Source: JBEVJC01 sp040510375 (lineage in GTDB: Bacteria > Bacteroidota > Bacteroidia > Chitinophagales > Chitinophagaceae). From it: 64,000 nucleotides of DNA. This document shows, in pieces, positions 51,525 through 59,594 of this stretch (positions are counted from its first letter, which is position 1; every line of letters starts with the position of its first letter). Both the position numbers and the translations under genes were made by a program. Location of the stretch: assembly GCA_040510375.1 (NCBI GenBank), contig JBEVJC010000013.1:124001-188000 (forward strand). The letters run 5' to 3'. The notes beneath the pieces were generated by a model. The model was not told the DNA's origin. It did not search any database and saw only the letters and a program-made list of their open reading frames with translations.

Positions 51525-53090
51525 ATGATAAATAATTTAATAAATTATAAATACTGCTTCCTTACCTGTTGTCTGCTTTTTAGTCTGGCCGCATGCAAAA
51601 AATCAGAACAATTCTATGATCAGTTAAAAGGCTTGCCGCAGATTGATCAACGGCCCGAATTTGCCTATAAACCCGCTTATATTACCGGGGATACGATGGT
51701 GATCACCGGGTTGATGAAGCCGTTAAATACTTTGCTGGTAAACATTGGTGGCACTAAAGCCAATATTATATCGGTTGATTCTGTAAAATATAGGTATCCC
51801 AGCGGTGGCGGCGTTTACGGGTATGATTCCACCTATCTGGACCGTATAAAAATTGTAATCACACAGGCGATGGAAGGTAAAAGCAAAGAAGTTAAACTGA
51901 CTAATAATGGTCATAGTTTGATAGGTTCTACGATTGATGTTTTTTCGATCGGTGGTAAAGGAAGCTTTAACGATAGCCTTAAACTTGTTGCCATGAAAAC
52001 ATTTTCCAATACAGGAAATATTTTCTTATACGGCAACAATGGGAAAGGGGACATCTATTATTATGAGCAGAGCAGTAAGAGCTTACGACATATCAATAAA
52101 GATGGCAGTGAGGAAGCGCTGTTCGACTTTTCTATTTTAAACGACCAGTTTGGCAATTATACGATTGGTAACTTCTTAACCGGTGGTGTTAATCCGCAAG
52201 GCACAATAGCCTACCTGGCGGTGACTACCAGTAGTGGAGATTATAAACTTTTAAAACTGGATATCAAGGCAAAAATATTATCAACATTGAACAAATCGGC
52301 TGCTATCGGTATCCCGTATGAAGGAAATATTCAGGATGTAAAAATTGTTATAAAAGGAATTTATCCTGATAGCAAAGGAAATATTTATATGACTATTGGA
52401 AATAATAATGTTGAGCAAACGCCGAGCGCTGTTGCTGTTTACAATGATAAAAACGGTCAATTTGCTTACATATTTCGGATTTTAGACCAAAATATCGAAA
52501 AGTTCCCCGGAATGCCGGGCGTGGGTCTGGAAATGCCGGCAACGGATCAGCACATTCAAGGTATTCGATTCAGTCCCGAGGAGAACTTATTATATGCCCT
52601 CACTTTTGTTAATACGCCCGGACAAGGCGGTGTTAGTGTTTATGATTTGTCTGCGCGGGTAAAACTGGAACAATTTCAACCAAACCTGCCTTCTGGTGCT
52701 GTAAAACCTTTGGATATTCTGGGTGCGTTTTCATCACTTGGGATTTTCTGGGATAGTACACCTGACCGATGCTTTGGTTTTCTCCCCATGCCGGGTAAAA
52801 GATTACAGGTTATGCAATACCAGTTTTTCGGACCATTCGGCGCTAATCCGAGCGAAACAGCAAAAAACGGACTGCCAAAATGGACAGTGTTAGATTTTGC
52901 TGAACAACGAATCTATGCGTATGGACTTGGGCGATGTAACGTAGGAAACAATGCCTTTGGACCATACAGCCGTTATAACGGTGCCACTGTTAACATTACC
53001 GATCAATTACTCAATTATGACGAGGAAGGTAATCTTTATATGACCGCTAACGGGAAAACAGCTTTGGTAAAAACTCAGGTTATAAATTAA
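51525..53090 (+). CDS. Surface lipoprotein with IPT/TIG-like and propeller-like regions
   Basis: A 521-residue lipoprotein with lipobox SLAAC (Cys24). Residues about 45-140 look like an IPT/TIG-type Ig fold (GDTMVITGLMKPLNTLLVNI). The remaining 380 residues contain repeated strand patterns such as GNIFLYGNNGKGDIYYYEQS and GIRFSPEENLLYALTFVNTP, which suggest a beta propeller. It starts 4 bases after the receptor stop, so it is probably the receptor's surface partner in place of SusD. No named family is recognised with certainty. Confidence 0.75.
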   Translation: MINNLINYKYCFLTCCLLFSLAACKKSEQFYDQLKGLPQIDQRPEFAYKPAYITGDTMVITGLMKPLNTLLVNIGGTKANIISVDSVKYRYPSGGGVYGYDSTYLDRIKIVITQAMEGKSKEVKLTNNGHSLIGSTIDVFSIGGKGSFNDSLKLVAMKTFSNTGNIFLYGNNGKGDIYYYEQSSKSLRHINKDGSEEALFDFSILNDQFGNYTIGNFLTGGVNPQGTIAYLAVTTSSGDYKLLKLDIKAKILSTLNKSAAIGIPYEGNIQDVKIVIKGIYPDSKGNIYMTIGNNNVEQTPSAVAVYNDKNGQFAYIFRILDQNIEKFPGMPGVGLEMPATDQHIQGIRFSPEENLLYALTFVNTPGQGGVSVYDLSARVKLEQFQPNLPSGAVKPLDILGAFSSLGIFWDSTPDRCFGFLPMPGKRLQVMQYQFFGPFGANPSETAKNGLPKWTVLDFAEQRIYAYGLGRCNVGNNAFGPYSRYNGATVNITDQLLNYDEEGNLYMTANGKTALVKTQVIN

Positions 53091-53101
53091 ATAAAGCAGA
53101 A

Positions 53102-53992
53102 ATGAAAAGAGGGTATAATAAAATAAAGTATGTAATGTTTATAGGGGCCTCAGGTCTGCTATTTTTATTTAATGCGTGCAAAAAAGAATTTACATCTGCG
53201 ATACCTGGTGATAAGGAAAGCATTTCGCTTAATTTCTATGCGGCATCTGATGTTTTGAAAACGATTGGCAAAGGGGTTGTGCCTGTATTCATTGATAAGT
53301 ATGAACCCAATCGTGTGATTAATTCCTTTAATTCACCCTATCCTTTTTTTGATTACGACGTCCAGGGTCAGAAACTGGATTATCCTTATATATTTGGCAC
53401 ACATTCGGGTCTATACTATGCCCGTTTTGATGCCGGGTCGCACCATTATATGTTTACCGATACTACCCGATGTATTGTAGTAGATACCACCTTAATGTTG
53501 CCAGCAAAAACCTATACCTGCTTTTATTTAACGGATGCAGCGGTAGCCGATAACTCCCCGGCAAAATATATCGTAAAGGCTGTTAACGAATTGAGGTCGG
53601 TGCCGGACGGAAAAGTAGGTGTTCGGTTCGTTCATATGAGCGCCGATGCAGGAGATCTGACCTGTAGTTTTCAAAAAGCCGATGGCAGCTTGGTCAATAG
53701 CCTACCTGAGACCTTGAAATTTGGAGAAGCCTCAGCGTATCAATATTATGATGCGAATGATGTTTCTGCTAATAAGCTTTTGCTTTTTTCCTTAAATAAT
53801 ACTAATACCGGCGCAACCATATTAACTGGGGTGTCTTTTAATCCGGGGAGGAGTTATATAATCGTGATAAGCGGATTTTTAAGAGATCAGATGCGGCAAA
53901 TACCTACCGTAAAAAATCCGGATGGCAGTTTTAGTTACGTTTCTGCCACCATTGGTAAAAATTTACGAGCGGAAATACGAACTAGCTATTAA
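53102..53992 (+). CDS. DUF4397-type surface lipoprotein
   Basis: A 296-residue lipoprotein with lipobox LFNAC (Cys26). VGVRFVHMSADAGDLTCSFQ is the hallmark of DUF4397 domains (VRFVHxSPDA), a beta-rich extracellular domain of unknown role. An upstream half with similar beta structure includes RFDAGSHHYMFTDTTRCIVV. It lies 11 bases after the previous lipoprotein gene, in the same operon as the TonB receptor. It may bind ligand or support the receptor at the cell surface. Confidence 0.82.
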   Translation: MKRGYNKIKYVMFIGASGLLFLFNACKKEFTSAIPGDKESISLNFYAASDVLKTIGKGVVPVFIDKYEPNRVINSFNSPYPFFDYDVQGQKLDYPYIFGTHSGLYYARFDAGSHHYMFTDTTRCIVVDTTLMLPAKTYTCFYLTDAAVADNSPAKYIVKAVNELRSVPDGKVGVRFVHMSADAGDLTCSFQKADGSLVNSLPETLKFGEASAYQYYDANDVSANKLLLFSLNNTNTGATILTGVSFNPGRSYIIVISGFLRDQMRQIPTVKNPDGSFSYVSATIGKNLRAEIRTSY

Positions 53993-54158
53993 ATCGGCCT
54001 AAATAATTCTGACGAAAATAAAGGCAGTTAGCTATCCAAAAAGTGATAGCCAGGCCACTTCCTTGCCCTTTTATTTGACAGTTAAGCGATCCTCAAATTT
54101 TAAACAGAATAATAAAAACTATTAATTAAAAAGAATAATACACAAATCAATAAAAAAA

Positions 54159-55586
54159 ATGAAAACAACTACTACGATTAAACAGGGTATTCTGGCACTG
54201 GGGATTACATTTAGTATCATAGCGTGTAAAAAAGAAAAAAAGGATCCAGATCCTACACCGCCTACAGAAGTAAAGGCTATTACACTAACCGATTTAAAAG
54301 CGCTTAGCACAGATGCTTCTGTAAAAGTGCCTGATGGTAAAAAAATCAGCGGTATCGTAATCTCTGATGTATCGGGTAAAAATACGGATAGCAAAACATT
54401 GGTATTGCAGGAAGCTACGGATAAACCGGGTATTATTATCTATTTTGATGCTGCGCAGACCTTTGCATTGGGTGACCAGTTAGAAGTGAATATTTCTAAC
54501 CAGACAATGGCACAGGTTAATGGTGAAATTGTATTGAATAATGTTCCTGTTATCAATGCGAAAAAGACAGGCACTGGTATTATTGCTGCTAAAATGACTA
54601 CAGCAGCCGCCATTGCAACTAATAAAGCTTCGTGGGATGGTACGCTGGTGCAATTACCGGCGGGTGCCTATAGCGGCGGTAATGGTAAATTTATCGGAAC
54701 TTTGACTTATACTGATACAACCGGTGCCGTAAAATCAAATGTACTTGCAGGAGCATCTTTTGAAAATACGGATTATTCAACTAGTATCGATGGTATAACT
54801 GGTATTGTAAGGATAAATGGCAATGACGTAAGGGTTGATGTCCGTAATGCTACTGATGTTAACACTGCTGTAAAATATTTGGTAACGGAAGATTTTAAGA
54901 ACGTTACCGTTAATAGGCCCAATGGCCGGGTTACGTCTTATACTACTACTAACGGGCAGTATAATGTTTTGAATGCTGAAAATAACTACATTTTCCCGCT
55001 TGCAGGCGATGACTTTTTAGATCAAAGCAAAAAATACATTTATTTAACACAACCAGATTATATATCGACCGTCACTTCCGAAACGGTAAACCTGAAAGGA
55101 TTAAAAACAATTGGGGTCAATTTTGCCGGTTCAAAATACACAGGCAATATAGATATTAATGCACCTGGTGAACCCAATGGCAGCGATATAAAGAACGTGT
55201 TGCCATTTGACCCTTCGAAACACAAAATAGGGATCAACTTATACGCCTATAGTGATAACTTTGGTGCCTTCCCGTTGGAGACATATGAATTTAATGCTGT
55301 TGGTCAGTTCAATACTATCACATTTAAATTCCCGACAAGTGTAGATGAATTTGCTAATATGATTGTAACTACAAAAATTCCTGATTGGGCGGGTGTTTTT
55401 TCTTTGGATGATGCGAAATTGCTTGCGGCTGATTTTATGGCTAATATAAAAATCGGTGTATCAAACCATTCTGTTAACAGGGTAACCAATAAAGATAATT
55501 ATCAAGGTGACAACCCGGCAGCTAAGAATGATTCACAACCTATTGTCATAGATAAAATCGTATTTGGTTTTAATGTAAAACCATAA
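54159..55586 (+). CDS. DUF5689-type surface lipoprotein
   Basis: A 475-residue lipoprotein with lipobox SIIAC (Cys22). Residues about 45-235 match the DUF5689 layout, an OB-like fold beginning with KKISGIVISDVSGKNTDSKT and GIIIYFDAAQTFALGDQLEV. The C-terminal half is a separate beta domain (DDFLDQSKKYIYLTQPDYIS). DUF5689 proteins are common beside TonB receptors and sometimes precede nucleases, but no nuclease domain is present. It is 166 bases after the previous gene, so it may have its own promoter. Confidence 0.85.
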   Translation: MKTTTTIKQGILALGITFSIIACKKEKKDPDPTPPTEVKAITLTDLKALSTDASVKVPDGKKISGIVISDVSGKNTDSKTLVLQEATDKPGIIIYFDAAQTFALGDQLEVNISNQTMAQVNGEIVLNNVPVINAKKTGTGIIAAKMTTAAAIATNKASWDGTLVQLPAGAYSGGNGKFIGTLTYTDTTGAVKSNVLAGASFENTDYSTSIDGITGIVRINGNDVRVDVRNATDVNTAVKYLVTEDFKNVTVNRPNGRVTSYTTTNGQYNVLNAENNYIFPLAGDDFLDQSKKYIYLTQPDYISTVTSETVNLKGLKTIGVNFAGSKYTGNIDINAPGEPNGSDIKNVLPFDPSKHKIGINLYAYSDNFGAFPLETYEFNAVGQFNTITFKFPTSVDEFANMIVTTKIPDWAGVFSLDDAKLLAADFMANIKIGVSNHSVNRVTNKDNYQGDNPAAKNDSQPIVIDKIVFGFNVKP

Positions 55587-56059
55587 ATTATAATGCAGGG
55601 CATCCGTAAATCAAGGCATACGCATTTATTAAAAGCCCTGCTTCATCTGGGGATTTTGTTGGGCCAAAAAGACGAATGCACGATTCAGTCTGTAAATATC
55701 GGTCGGAACTGGAAGAATTGCACAGCAGCTATGAACGCAAGTTGGAGGAACTTTCCATGATGATCGATATTTATGTTATGTTATATGATCCCCTAAAGGT
55801 GTGGTTTCCTTTGATAAAAAGATTAGAGAGTTGAAAAAAGGCCTTCCGGCGGATACGCCTGTCTTTATTTTCCTGCAAACGAACCTCCGGCTTATATATA
55901 ATACTTAGCGATCCGATTAATTAATTGAATGTTCCAGAGGGCAGTGCAGAAATGCCTGCCCTTTTTTAAATCAATAATAATGAAGAATCCTGCTATCATC
56001 GGCCTCTTATTAAAATTCCAAACTGATGCTCGACGATTTGTTGCCTTAATTTGTAATAA
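55587..56059. other. Gene-poor stretch with small coding-like fragments
   Basis: No convincing gene. A 52-codon frame at 55676-55834 starts with ATG and looks protein-like (ELEELHSSYERKLEELSMMI, a short coiled coil), but no family is recognised. Another short frame starts at 55980 (MKNPAIIGLLLKFQTDARRF). It runs into the remnant that follows and could be its shifted N-terminus. The composition and the broken frames suggest decayed coding DNA rather than regulatory sequence. Confidence 0.4.
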
Positions 56060-56738
56060 TCAGGAGGAGCCAGTACCGACGGGAAAAAACTACACTCGAA
56101 CCCAGGAAGTAAAAGTGCAAGGAGTTACCACAGTACAACAACGTCCTACAATGAAGTCGTAGTATACACCGATCAGGGAACACCCGTTCGTGCACTGCAA
56201 CAGTTCTCTTCCAGTGTTGGAAAAGTTGAAAATGATGGAAGCACAACGCCTGTCGCAGATGCGCCGGTAGACGGTTCAAAAAATTGCCACGGCACCACTT
56301 TTGCCAATGGGAAAGTGGTTATCGTGGATCAGTCGGAAGGTAATGAAAGCTTAACAACTATTTTAAATGAAGATGGGTATTCGAAATCCTCCGATGGACA
56401 GTTGGCTGACATTTTTGTTCAAAAAGGAGGATCCGATATCCTGCATTCTGGGATAATCAATACAGAGGGAAGTGTATTTTCAGGCTATGATTTAGAAAAA
56501 TCACAGCAGCCCATTATGACTATCGAAAGAAATCGGGTAGACGTGGATGTAAAAACACAAGGATATTCTAGAGAGGGTACAGACAAAAAAGTGAAAACTA
56601 AGGCAAGGTAAAGTTGAGAATGGCGTCAGCGACTGTATCAAAAGCCAAAGCTATGATATTCGAAATAAAGCAGAATTAAAAACTATTAACAAGCCAGTGA
56701 GCGAAATTCCTAAAATTATTTATGAACAGTCTAAATAA
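56060..56738 (+). pseudogene. Remnant of a secreted NCHG-motif (cysteine peptidase/toxin-like) protein
   Basis: A 183-codon frame open from 56060 to 56611 has no ATG start and follows a stop at 56057. It includes VVYTDQGTPVRALQQFSSSV, SKNCHGTTFANGKVVIVDQS and SDILHSGIINTEGSVFSGYD. An NCHG stretch followed later by HSG is seen in NlpC/CHAP-like domains at the ends of Bacteroidota RHS and secreted proteins. A coding-like tail continues in another frame at 56595-56738 (GVSDCIKSQSYDIRNKAELK), implying a frameshift near 56600. A GTG start at 56315 would allow a 98-residue product. Confidence 0.5.
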
Positions 56739-56776
56739 ATGGGCAATGAAAATAGGGCTGATGTGCTACTTGCTTC

Positions 56777-56965
56777 ATGAATTCAAATGGTAGAAGTTTC
56801 AATGGGACTGAAGGTTGTCGTGGTAGTTCGGATGGTAAGGCTACATACACCTTACAGGTAGATGCATTGTATACGATCAATCGTCTGTGCTGGTCCAAAT
56901 TGATGGAATTATATTCGTGCGCTCAGGTGATATACGATAAAAAGAGAAAGTCTGATCCAATTTAA
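56777..56965 (+). CDS. Short hypothetical frame, possible remnant
   Basis: A 62-codon ATG frame (MNSNGRSFNGTEGCRGSSDG at the start, LCWSKLMELYSCAQVIYDKK later). It has three Cys residues and no signal peptide or recognised domain. It lies among decayed coding fragments, and nothing in the context supports expression. It could equally be part of the same broken gene as the stretch before it. Confidence 0.2.
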   Translation: MNSNGRSFNGTEGCRGSSDGKATYTLQVDALYTINRLCWSKLMELYSCAQVIYDKKRKSDPI

Positions 56966-57004
56966 TAGTCTCTTCACAATTCTCAATTTTATGAAAATTG
57001 AAAA

Positions 57005-57048
57005 AGCTACCAGGGTACTATTGCCTGGTCGGTAGAACCCTGGTAGCT
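57005..57048 (-). terminator. Rho-independent terminator of the SusC-SusD operon
   Basis: AGCTACCAGGGT (57005-57016) and ACCCTGGTAGCT (57037-57048) are perfect 12-base inverse repeats with a 20-base loop. On the minus strand the stem is followed by TTTTT (complement of 57001-57005), giving a standard intrinsic terminator 10 bases after the last lipoprotein gene's stop. Confidence 0.88.
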
Positions 57049-57057
57049 GTTGACGAA

Positions 57058-58299
57058 TTAATTCCGTTTGAAAAAACTAAGCTCCGATAAATGAAGATAT
57101 CCAGCGCCACCCCATGTCTCCAACACTTTGATGCGCAAATATCTCACGTTTGGAATCCCAGCGGGGAAGACAAATTTTTCTCCGGCTTGTGCAAATGTTT
57201 TGTCTGCATCGCTGTTCTGCCCCGGAGGGAGACCTGATGGTTTGAAAGAAGTAAATGTCTGCAGCTTTGTCCAGCTTTCCCAACTGCCATCTGACGCTGG
57301 ACTGTCACTGCCCCAGACCTCAAACACTTTAGGGTTTCCGACGTCATACAATGCATTTTCCCGCTGCCACAGCCTGAAATTATCAAGCTCTGCAGTCAGT
57401 CCCAGATCAATGCTGAACCACTGGGGCATACCAGATCCTCCGGTATGAAAACCCTGATCCTGTCCGGTGATATTGTCCCAGAGACGGGATAGTACCCAGC
57501 CATATTCAGAGCCAATATCAGTTGGAAGATGTACTTCCTGAAAGAGGGATTTATCGCATTCTGTAATCTTTATGATTGTTGGAAAATCCGAGAACTGTAC
57601 CACGTTAAAAGTGTCAATTGAGCCGATAGCAGGAATATAAGAAGATTTGTATTTAATCGTTGTGCCCAATTTATAATCCGGAATAGGGATCGCATTATCA
57701 TCGGCCGGTAATTGTCTTTCTTCCAGCTCTCCGGCGGCGTTGGTATATTGTATAGTGGTAGCAATATTCATTGTATCCCTCTTATTAAAGTTCAACTGCA
57801 ATGTCCCATCTGGCAAAAACTGATAGGGATTGCCTTCATTTACTCCCCTGTTCAGCAATGTGGCAGCATAGGAGCTGCCAAACACTCTTACATTATTGAT
57901 CTCGGTGGCAATGGATTTGTTCCCTTCATTGTCATAAGCCACCACTGAAAATGAATACACATACTCATCGAGATCAGGTATAGTGACCTTCACCACGTTG
58001 TTGGGATCAGGGTTCGAAATTGGCAGTTCCAGGGTACTTGCGCCGTTATTCCAGGTTACTACAAATTTTGTGATACTGGGATCAGGGCTGGGATTCCAAT
58101 AAAGTTGCGCACGCAGATTACCGGTATTATAACCCGCCTTTGTAACCTTTCCGGGATATTTGATTTCCTTTTCTTCCAGGAAACCTTTATAGTCATCGGC
58201 GTATTTCTTACAGGCGCCAAGAGTGAGTAGTACTAAGCAGATACAGCTAATACCGATCGTAGTAAGCTTTCTTTGGTAATTTATAATGAGTTGATTCAT
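57058..58299 (-). CDS. DUF4998/discoidin-like surface lipoprotein of the SusCD operon
   Basis: A 413-residue lipoprotein with lipobox TLGAC (Cys30). The N-terminal two thirds hold fibronectin-like beta domains of the DUF4998 type (GNLRAQLYWNPSPDPSITKF). The last 150 residues resemble an F5/8 type C (discoidin) or DUF5000 carbohydrate-binding domain, with FSIDLGLTAELDNFRLWQR and VRYLRIKVLETWGGAGYLHL. It is the last gene of the operon, 30 bases after the related lipoprotein gene. It probably binds glycan at the cell surface. Confidence 0.85.
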   Translation of the reverse strand: MNQLIINYQRKLTTIGISCICLVLLTLGACKKYADDYKGFLEEKEIKYPGKVTKAGYNTGNLRAQLYWNPSPDPSITKFVVTWNNGASTLELPISNPDPNNVVKVTIPDLDEYVYSFSVVAYDNEGNKSIATEINNVRVFGSSYAATLLNRGVNEGNPYQFLPDGTLQLNFNKRDTMNIATTIQYTNAAGELEERQLPADDNAIPIPDYKLGTTIKYKSSYIPAIGSIDTFNVVQFSDFPTIIKITECDKSLFQEVHLPTDIGSEYGWVLSRLWDNITGQDQGFHTGGSGMPQWFSIDLGLTAELDNFRLWQRENALYDVGNPKVFEVWGSDSPASDGSWESWTKLQTFTSFKPSGLPPGQNSDADKTFAQAGEKFVFPAGIPNVRYLRIKVLETWGGAGYLHLSELSFFKRN

Positions 58300-58329
58300 G
58301 TTCGTTTTATTTTAAATTGACGGCTAACA

Positions 58330-59556
58330 TTACTGGGGACTTCCATACAAACTTATCTCCAGTGCATTGATATAGTCCAGGCCTCCCCATGTTTGGGTGC
58401 ATTCATATCTGATATATTTCACGTAGGGAGCAATTCTCGGCATTCTGAAGTTGACACCTTTAGCTACAAAATCTTTATCCGCGGCATTGGCTTGATTTGG
58501 AGGTAATCCGGATGGCGGGTTGGGGAATACAAAATTGCCGAGATTAATCCAGTCGCCCGCAATAGTACCTTCTGCTGAATTCTGTGGTAATGTAACATCG
58601 GCGGGACTATCCTTGTCGGAACCCCAAAGTGTAAACTTGCGGGTATTTTGATAGCCGTAAAACTCCGGAGGCCTTTGCCAGACTACGAACCTGCTTATTT
58701 TAGCCAATGGTCCAATACCAAATGTTCCAATTGTTTTTGGTGAACTTAATGTATGCCATCCCGGCTCTCCCAGGTTCCCGTCAAAGAAATAACGAAACTC
58801 CCAACCATAACCAATTGTTGCATCGGTGGGGAGTCGGTAAGTAAAGAACTGGCTTTTATCGAGCAGGGTTTCAAAGAATGGAGTTACCGTCTTAAATACG
58901 GTATCGGAAGTGTTGCCAAACCTGTCGGTAGTGTATACGGCAACTTTATGCGGCGTTGGATCCAGGTTTCTGATAGACAGATCAATGGTATCTGTACTTA
59001 CGTATTCCGGTTCCTGTTCATCATATTTTGCAGTGGCGTCATTATAGACCAATAGATGCACTGCAAGCGGCGCCTTGTTTGAATTCAATCCAAAAAAATT
59101 AGCGCCACCAAAATCCGGGGTAATCTCAATTCCATTATTGGTTACGATATAGTTGGGTGTCAGCGGATTTACTTTCACAAGTACAGGGTCAGACATTACA
59201 TTCGCCCGGCTAACCGTATATAAGGTGACTTCATATTCCTGCGCCCGTGCAAAACCATCAACAAAAACAGTATCGTTGTAGTAACTCGATTTAGTTTCCC
59301 TTATCCGGTCAGCATTAATAGAATACCGCGCCAGAACGTACAGAATGTTTTTCGAATCGGGCAGGGCATAGGAGATATATGCCGCGCCATTTATATTTTC
59401 GACCTTAACATCGGTGACCACTCCTGGTTTTGTCATGTCAGTGGAGACAGGCCCGAGGTCAGAGTCCAGTTTTTTACAACCAGCGATCCATGCCGTTGTC
59501 AAAATCAGGACCACCATAAAAAATGGTAGCCTTTTTGTATAATTTATTTTTTTCAT
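58330..59556 (-). CDS. DUF4959/DUF5126/DUF5000 surface lipoprotein of the SusCD operon
   Basis: A 408-residue lipoprotein with lipobox WIAGC (Cys27). Domain order fits the DUF4959-DUF5126-DUF5000 lipoproteins that accompany SusC/SusD: a fibronectin-like domain (GVVTDVKVENINGAAYISYA), a second beta domain (VAVYTTDRFGNTSDTVFKTV), then a discoidin-like C-terminal domain (SRFVVWQRPPEFYGYQNTRK and VKYIRYECTQTWGGLDYINA). The C-terminal domain is clearly related to that of the next gene, so the two are probably paralogues with overlapping glycan-binding roles. Confidence 0.88.
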   Translation of the reverse strand: MKKINYTKRLPFFMVVLILTTAWIAGCKKLDSDLGPVSTDMTKPGVVTDVKVENINGAAYISYALPDSKNILYVLARYSINADRIRETKSSYYNDTVFVDGFARAQEYEVTLYTVSRANVMSDPVLVKVNPLTPNYIVTNNGIEITPDFGGANFFGLNSNKAPLAVHLLVYNDATAKYDEQEPEYVSTDTIDLSIRNLDPTPHKVAVYTTDRFGNTSDTVFKTVTPFFETLLDKSQFFTYRLPTDATIGYGWEFRYFFDGNLGEPGWHTLSSPKTIGTFGIGPLAKISRFVVWQRPPEFYGYQNTRKFTLWGSDKDSPADVTLPQNSAEGTIAGDWINLGNFVFPNPPSGLPPNQANAADKDFVAKGVNFRMPRIAPYVKYIRYECTQTWGGLDYINALEISLYGSPQ

Positions 59557-59594
59557 GATCTATAGGTTAAATTAAACTGTAAAAGAGTATTTGT

